Shown here: positions 59,001 to 64,000 of the stretch, one piece after another | Layout: each line of letters begins with the position of its first letter | Numbering within the stretch: the stretch's first letter is position 1 | Source of the DNA: Symsagittifera roscoffensis | Taxonomy: Eukaryota > Xenacoelomorpha > Acoela > Convolutidae | DNA length: 64,000 nt | Assembly: GCF_963678635.1 (NCBI RefSeq) | Contig: NC_087067.1 | Location: forward strand, 15,445,639-15,509,638 | Reading direction: 5' to 3' | Made by a program: the position numbers and the translations under genes | Notes under the pieces: generated by a model | The model's input: only the letters and a program-made list of their open reading frames with translations | Told to the model about the DNA's origin: nothing | Database searches by the model: none

Positions 59001-62000
59001 ATCCTTCTTTTTCGCCTTTTTTCTAACTTTTTTCTGTTTTTTTGTCGATCTTTCTTTTTCTATCTTTTTTTCTGTCTTTTTTTATCCATCTTCTTTACAT
59101 CTTTTTTTGTCTTTTTTTACGATCTTCTTTTTCCCTTTTTTTCTTTTTTGTTCTGTTTTTTTTATCCTTCTTTTTCTGGCTTTTTTTGTGACTTTTGTCG
59201 ATCCTTCTTTTTTGCTCTTTCCATCTTTTTTTCTGCCTTTATTTTTCGATGCTTCTTTTTTAAATTTTTTTCTGTCTTTTTTAACATCTTTTTTTGTCTT
59301 TTTTTTCGATCCTTCTTGTTCTTTTTTCGATCCATCTTTTTCGATCTTTTTTTACATTTTTTTTGTGTTTTTTGTCGATCCTTGTTTTTCGATTTTTTTT
59401 CTTTTTTTTTTGTCTTTTCTTCGATTCTTCTTTTTCGCTTTTTTCTGTCTTTATTTGTCTTTTTTTTCGATCCTTCTTTTCAGCTTTTTTGTGTCTCTTT
59501 TTTGATCTTTTTTTTCTATCTTTTTGTCCTTTTTTCGATCCTTCTTTTTCGCCTTTTTTTCTAACTTTTTTCTGTTTTTTTGTCGATCCTTCTTTTTCTA
59601 TCTTTTTTTTCTATCTTTTTTTTTCTGTCTTTTTTATCCATCTTCTTTACATCTTTTTTCGCCTTTTTTTCGATCTTCTTTTTCCCTTTTTTCTTTTTTT
59701 TGTCTTTTTTTCGATCCTGTTTTTTCGATCTTTTCGATCTATCTTTTTTTTCGATCCTTCTTTTTCGCTTTTTTTCTATCTTTTTTCTGTTTTTTTTCGA
59801 CCCTTCTTTTTCTATCTTTTTTTGAATCTTTTTTTTGTGTCTTTTTTTCTATCTTTTTGTCTTTTTTTTATCCTTCTTTTTTGCTTTTTTAATCTTTGTT
59901 ATGTTTTTTTTGCGATCCTTCTTTTTCTATTTTTTTTCTGTCTTTTTTCGATCCTTCTTTCTCGATCTTTTTTTACATCTTTTTTTTTGTCTTTTTTTCG
60001 ATCCTTCTCTATGGATCTTTTCTGTTCTAGTTTTTTTTCTATCTTTTCTTTTGAGCCTTCTTTTTGATCTTTTCTATATTTATTTCTGTCTTCTTTTCGA
60101 TCCTTCCTTTTCTATCTTTTTTTCTGTCTTTTTTCGATCCTTCTTTCTCGTTATTTTTATATCTTTTACTTTTTTTCTCGAGCCTTGTTTTTCGATCTTT
60201 TCTATCTTTTGTTTTATCTTTTTTTCTGTATTCTCTCGATCCTTCTCTGTCGATGTTTTTTTCTATCTTTTTTCGAGCCTTCTTTTTCGATTTTTTCTAT
60301 CTTTTGTTCTATCTTTTTTTTCTGTTTTTTTTTCGATCCATCTTTTTCGATTTTTTTTCTTTTTTTACATATTTTGTCTTTTTTTCGATCCTTCTTCATC
60401 GATCTTTTCTGTTCTAGCTTTTTTCTATCTTTTTTTTGAGCCTTCTTTTTGATCTTTTCTATATTTTTTTTTCTGTGTTTTTTCGATCCTTCTTTTTGAT
60501 CTTTTCTATATTTTTTTTCTGTGTTTTTTCGATCCTTCTTTCTCGATCTTTTTTCTTTTTTTTCGAGCCTTGTTTTTCGATGTTTTCTATCTTTTGTTCT
60601 GTCTTTTTTCGATCCATCTTTTTCGATTTTTTTATCTTTTTTACATCTTTTTTGTTTTTTTTTCGATTCTTCTCTTTCTATCTTTTTTCTAACTTTTTTT
60701 CCCTTTTTTTATTTTTTTTTCTCTCGTTTTTTTCTGTCTTTTTTCTATCCATCTTTTTCGATTTTTTTTCTACCTTTTTTTATATTTATCTTATTTCTTC
60801 TATCTGTCTTTTTTCCTATTTTTTTTTTCATCTTTTCTATCTTTCTGTCCTATTCTATTTTTCTTTTTTTTATAACACCTGCCTCCAATTATGACTGCTC
60901 AAATCCTTGTAGTTTTCGAGATACGACGTTTTTTGTGATTTTTCCAAAAATTTGTATGTTTGAAATTCTTTACCCTTTAGTTGGGCGCTGTCAGGGTACT
61001 CTCTCTCTCAGGGGTTGTGAATCTTGCTTCCAAATTTGACTGCTAAAATCTTTGTAGTTTTCAGATATGACGTTTTTTTGTGGTTTTTTCAAAACATTTT
61101 CAGAATACTTGAAAGGATTTTTTTTCAAAACTTGAAATTCTCAACCCTGTACTTGGGGGCTATCGGAGTACTCTCAGCAATTGCGAACTTTGCCTCCAAT
61201 TATGACTGCTCAAATCTTTGTAGTTTTCGGGATATGACTTCTTTTGTGATTTTTTTGAAAAAATTTGAATTAATTTTTGTTTTCAAATTTAAAATTTCTT
61301 GGGTGATATCAGAGTTTGTTCTGTAGTTGGGTGCTGTCAGATATTTCTCAGGAGTTGAGAATGTTGCTTCCAAACATCACTGCTCAAGTCCTTGTAGTTT
61401 TCGAGATATGACGTTTTTTCAAATTTTTTTCAAAGTTTATCACAAAACTCAATTTTTGTATTTTTTTAAATTTGAAATTCCTAACTCTTTAGTTGGGTGC
61501 TGTCTGGGTACTCACAGGGGTTGCAAATCTAGCCTCCAAATATTCCTGTTCAAATTCTTGAGGTTTTTGAGATATGAGGTTTTTTATGATTTGTTCAAAA
61601 TTTTCAGTTAACTTAGATTTAGAAAAGTTACTAAATTTAAATATCCCAACCCTGTAATTGGGTGCTGCCTGTCTACTTCCAGGAGCTGTAAATCTGGCCT
61701 TCAAAAAAGACTACCCAATTGTTTGTACTTCTCGAGATTTGACATTTTCGAGATTTGACGCAAATTAGGAATTAAAAACTTTTATAAAATATGAAATTAC
61801 CAACCATGTAATTGGGTGCTGTCAGAGTACACTAAAAGCCTGCAGATCTGGTTTCCAATATATGCGGTTTTTCATGAGTTGTGAAAGTTTCGAAGCAACA
61901 GAGGTGCGTTACACGCTAGTTTAAATTTAACCGAATTTTCGACAAAATAATATGCTGTATACAATTAATAATAAATAAAATATTTAGGCTACATTTCTCG

Positions 62001-63473
62001 AACTATTTTTTTTAACTTATTTTTTTACCCCCGTTTTTCATTAGCTCTCTATATTGACTGCTGCTCCCAATATTGTAGTTCCTTGAAAATAGTTCACTAT
62101 TTGAAATGGTTTTCGTTTTTTTGTGCTCTTCCATTTTTAATGGGGTCCAAGTACTATCCTACTTATATTTAATCAGCTCAAATTGTTAATGTGCTGAGTT
62201 TAAAAAAGCTTTAAAGCGTTCAGTCGATTTTTTAGTCATAGGTAAAACTTGCGAACTATGAAGCAGAAACATTAAGAAGTAGAAAGTTTAAAGCTGTAAT
62301 CAATCATCTTGATGCGCTCGAAAAAGTGTTGGACAAAAAACGTTGGATTTTTTCAAACCTTATTGTAGCTCTACTACCTAATTATATTTCAGACTCGACG
62401 GATCAACGTCCACTGATACTCGAAAACAACTGTGCAAGATATTCAATGAGAAAAATAATAATTTCAAACTGATGATAATTTCCACGAGGGCGGGATCCCT
62501 CGGAATCAATCTCCATTCGGCCAACCGCGTGATAGTCTTCGACGCTTCCTGGAACCCAACTCAGGATATTCAATCTATGTTCAGAGTTTACAGAATGGGA
62601 CAGCAGAAACAAGTGTATATTTACAGGTTCATAGGACAGGGCACGATTGAACATAAAGTTTATTATCGTCAAGTTGTCAAGGTTTCACTTGCAGAACGCG
62701 TCGTGGACAAAAATTCGAAAGAAAGACGCTTCACGGATCATGAGTTAGGTGAATTGTACAGGTTTAATCCGACTATGGAGGAAAGTCCAATACAAATGGT
62801 GCCTGATGACAAGGTGTTGGCGGATATAGTTTACAACCACAAAGACAAGTGGATCGGCAATTTCTACGAACACGATACCTTGTTGCAAGATGATAACGAT
62901 GAAGATTTGTCCGAATCGGAAAAATTGGCGGCTTGGGATGAATATGAAAAGGAACGTGAGCGAATGAGGTCGCCGCCCCCGGGAGGTGTGTTGCCGGGCG
63001 CCATTAATTACCCTGGCCTGGTAGGGTTTCCCACGGGATACGGGTTGTTACCGTCTGGACTACCTATAAGCATGAGTGACGTTTTCGCAGGACAAGAATC
63101 CTTGAACGGACCAAGTAACCCAGCTGAAAGAGCATCCTGGATTGAAAGCCTGAGGAGCGTATTACCTGCCGACCTGATAGCGAAATTAATAAATAATGTG
63201 TCAATTACAGACGAGTCACGACCGGTGGACATGACATTGCCGAGTATATTTGACGAAGCACCGTTGACAAGTTTGACTCAAGCTGGAGCCACTTTGCTTC
63301 AGTCAACCCACAACGCTACAGTGTCCATCGCAGGAAACATTCTTCCGGGACTGGAAAGTACAAGAATTAGGTTGGTCCAAAAGCTTAAGAAAGCGTCATC
63401 ATCATCAGGTTCTCTGCAAAATAACTTTATCATAAAAAAATTGGAATGTTATCGTACATGGTATGTAAATTAG
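43717..63473 (+). CDS. ATRX: ATRX/XNP-type SNF2 chromatin-remodelling helicase, five exons
   Basis: Exons: 43717-44073, 46377-49956, 50177-50454, 51029-51099 and 62393-63473. All junctions are GT-AG with matching phases (0, 1, 0, 2), giving about 1788 residues. The N-terminal 800 residues are acidic, Ser/Lys-rich and disordered, with no ADD zinc domain, as in fly XNP and worm XNP-1. The SNF2 ATPase has motif I AHCMGLGKT (GKT at about 962-964), Ia APCSTLFNWKKEF, II DEGH (1095-1098), III LTGTPLQNN (1122-1130), IV LLVFSQSL, V STRAGSLGIN (ending 1468) and VI QSMFRVYRMGQ (1489-1499). ATRX remodels heterochromatin and, with DAXX in vertebrates, deposits H3.3. All key motifs are intact. GTATGT at 63461 could be a donor, so the true C-terminus may lie beyond the window. 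Confidence 0.92.
44074..46376 (+). other. ATRX intron 1
   Basis: A 2.3-kb AT-rich intron with a hAT-type MITE near its 3' end and the acceptor TTTTTGTCTATTTTAG. The segment 45790-45960 faintly resembles the duplicated upstream DNA (a TTTTGTCTCAT / AAGCTTC / TTTTGCTCT series), perhaps an old repeat. Confidence 0.7.
46004..46245 (+). mobile_element. hAT-type MITE in ATRX intron 1
   Basis: The 242-bp element has terminal inverted repeats CAGGGGCGGATGTAG and CTAGATCCGCCCCTG. It is flanked by an 8-bp target duplication, TGAAAAAT and TGAAAAGT, with one mismatch. CAGGGGCGGAT termini and 8-bp duplications are typical of hAT transposons. It holds a run of about 20 G near the left end and a C run near the right end. 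It has no coding capacity. Confidence 0.85.
46377..49956 (+). other. ATRX: ATRX exon 2 (large exon with helicase lobe 1)
   Basis: A 3580-bp exon that opens with CCGAATTCAAAC after the acceptor. It is in frame from its first base and ends in phase 1 before GTAGGT. It holds the disordered acidic region and helicase motifs I to III. The part 47848-49209 is the source of the exon 2 fragment found in the two upstream copies. Confidence 0.88.
50177..50454 (+). other. ATRX: ATRX exon 3
   Basis: A 278-bp exon between acceptor TTTTTTTTTAG and donor GTAAGTAA. It encodes WNHWREYL-KLSKY, then the start of lobe 2 with KLLVFSQSLVVLDLIEEMF. Confidence 0.85.
51029..51099 (+). other. ATRX: ATRX exon 4 (71 bp)
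   Basis: A small exon between TTGTTTCAG and a weak-looking donor (GTAATT). It encodes GNVSWKKDENYLR, which aligns with the WKK-K-Y-RLDGST region of ATRX. The Arg codon is split across the next, very long intron. Confidence 0.8.
51500..52790 (+). repeat. Degenerate repeats in ATRX intron 4
   Basis: A CCAGTTTT---CAAATTGG-TTAAT--T-TCAAAAAA block followed by ATCATAAATTGTT recurs near 51595, 51797 and 52680. A local duplication of about 45 bp built on GATTCTTTACCTGATC lies at 51700-51800. The start resembles 34500-34560. Confidence 0.45.
53390..55205 (+). repeat. T/C-rich satellite array 1
   Basis: About 1.8 kb built from TTTTTTTCGATCCTTC, TTTTTCTATC and TTTTTTCTGTC units, almost purely pyrimidine on the plus strand. 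A longer block (TCCTTCCGTATCGA through CTAGCGTTTTTATC to AGTTCGAGCC) recurs near 53505, 54055 and 54705, showing a higher-order period of about 550-650 bp. Long open frames across it are by-products. Confidence 0.93.
55219..55400 (+). repeat. Satellite monomer, near-copy of 61318-61498
   Basis: About 180 bp starting GTAGTTGGGTGCTATCAG with AATGTTGCTTCCAAACATC inside. It is nearly identical to the monomer that follows the second T/C-rich array, so array plus monomer was probably duplicated as a unit. Confidence 0.85.
55401..57000. other. DNA between the two T/C-rich arrays
   Basis: About 1.6 kb of AT-rich sequence without a convincing gene or RNA. Two C runs (56318-56334, 56572-56584) are present. 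It may be an insertion that split an original array. Confidence 0.4.
57001..60870 (+). repeat. T/C-rich satellite array 2
   Basis: About 3.9 kb of the same short units as array 1. A block with GATGCTTCTTTTTTAAAT followed by TTTTTACATC recurs near 58086, 58675 and 59250, a higher-order period of about 575-590 bp. It starts with the same AGTTCGAGCC block that marks the units of array 1. Confidence 0.93.
60875..61860 (+). repeat. Satellite monomers after array 2
   Basis: Five to six monomers of the GTAGTTGGGTGCTGTCAG / TTGC-TCCAAATATGACTGCTC / GAGATATGACG type, spaced roughly 150-190 bp. They lead into the Helitron-type 3' end. Confidence 0.8.
62393..63473 (+). other. ATRX: ATRX exon 5 (helicase lobe 2 and C-terminus)
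   Basis: Begins with the last base of the split Arg codon, then LDGSTSTDTRK. It carries motifs V and VI, the post-helicase block AERVVDKNSKERRFTDHELGELYRF typical of ATRX, an acidic patch, a Pro/Gly-rich stretch and the stop at 63471-63473. GTATGT at 63461-63466 is a possible donor to a further exon outside the window. Confidence 0.87.
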
Positions 63474-64000
63474 CACCGAAGTGAGAAACTGTGACTTGGC
63501 GTGTTCAACCTCTGTACAGCGATGGAAGATTTGTATTTTGTATATTGTAAAAAATACACCGCAAACTTAGTCGGATAAAATCCGGTTCGGGTTTTGACTC
63601 GCTGCATTAATTGTTTCGCGTGTTTATATTTAGCCACATTCAAACTGACCTACTCGGAAGTTTTCTTTTAAAAGGTGCATTTTTCAAAAACATGTATGAA
63701 GCGAGAGAGGATGGGTAAATTTGAAAGCGGATAGGGCACATCTAAAAGTTACGATTTTTTGGGGAAAGTCAAAGACTTTCAGAGAAATTAGGTACTGCTT
63801 GCTCAAAACATGCTTACAAAAGATCGGAACATTCTTGCTCAAAACAAGTTTTAAAGGGGTTTCGATGAAAGTGTCCTGAACTGTAAGGCGTTCAAGAATG
63901 ATTTTCTTCATAAATTTGTTCTGGGTTTTAATGTGTTTTTAGTGATGCGGGTGCCTTGACCTTACCCGCGCCAAGTGATAGTGCCGTGACTCCGGGAGTC
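63474..64000. other. Region after ATRX exon 5
   Basis: Either the 3' untranslated region or a following intron. No AATAAA is seen soon after the stop, and no other gene is recognised up to the window end. Confidence 0.4.

Larger units (their letters stand above)
53011..61919 (+). mobile_element. Helitron-like element 2 (8.9 kb) in ATRX intron 4
   Basis: The 5' end TCTATACTATATTTAAATGC aligns without gaps to that of element 1 and follows an A. The 3' end CTAG (61916-61919) is followed by T and preceded by a decayed hairpin (GCAACAGAGGTGC). The subterminal regions also match element 1 (CATGTTTAAGCTATAT near 53095; TATGCGGTTTTTCATGAG near 61860). In between lie two T/C-rich arrays, satellite monomers and 1.6 kb of other DNA. 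No Rep/helicase gene is seen. The large size probably comes from growth of the arrays and later insertions. Confidence 0.6.
51100..62392 (+). other. ATRX intron 4 (11.3 kb)
   Basis: It separates the two halves of the conserved R-LDGST motif. Content in order: AT-rich sequence with degenerate repeats (51500-52780), then the Helitron-like element 53011-61919 with T/C-rich arrays, then about 470 bp to the acceptor ATTATATTTCAG. No separate gene is seen in it. Confidence 0.85.

Noticed and set aside
1-64000. Bacterial-type features (CRISPR arrays, operons, ribosome binding sites) and rRNA genes
   Set aside because: No such patterns were seen. Spliced genes, LTR elements and LINEs show that the DNA is from an animal nucleus.

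Overview
This is eukaryotic DNA, almost certainly from an invertebrate animal. It carries spliced host genes for an ATRX/XNP-type SNF2 helicase and the THO-complex subunit THOC7. AT-rich introns and intergenic DNA are packed with LINEs, giant Ty3/gypsy LTR elements, Helitron-like elements, a hAT-type MITE and satellites. I cannot name the species.

Layout. 1-1649: 3' part of a decayed LINE, plus strand. 1651-4157: 3' remnant (last coding part, polypurine tract, LTR) of an old giant LTR element, here family A. 4483-32757: a Helitron-like element of about 1.7 kb with satellite monomers inside, split by a minus-strand CR1/L2-like LINE (5071-8342) and a giant Ty3/gypsy element, family B (LTRs 8443-9732 and 30324-31611, about 23.2 kb). 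33066-33737: intact THOC7 gene. 35560-42640: two truncated tandem copies of the 5' part of the ATRX gene. 43717-63473: the apparently functional ATRX-like gene in five exons. Its 11.3-kb fourth intron is largely a second Helitron-like element (53011-61919) containing two long T/C-rich satellite arrays.

Element B is the most unusual object. Its order is gag, protease, RT, RNase H, acidic spacer, integrase, GPY/F, then a domain resembling macro (ADP-ribose-binding) folds of the TARG1/OARD1 type. About 9 kb of extra coding DNA follows, including a very long reading frame with an SGNH-hydrolase-like domain and a possible second degenerate one. The two LTRs differ by about 1 percent, so the copy is young; it has roughly ten breaks and is a fossil. 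Family A keeps a recognisable version of the same last 3' coding region, so that accessory region belongs to the lineage.

Host logic: THOC7 acts in mRNP assembly and export, ATRX in chromatin remodelling. They lie about 10 kb apart on the same strand with no sign of co-regulation. The ATRX 5' region, with its upstream DNA and exon 1, was tandemly copied twice with a shared internal deletion; each partial copy carries its own stop codon.
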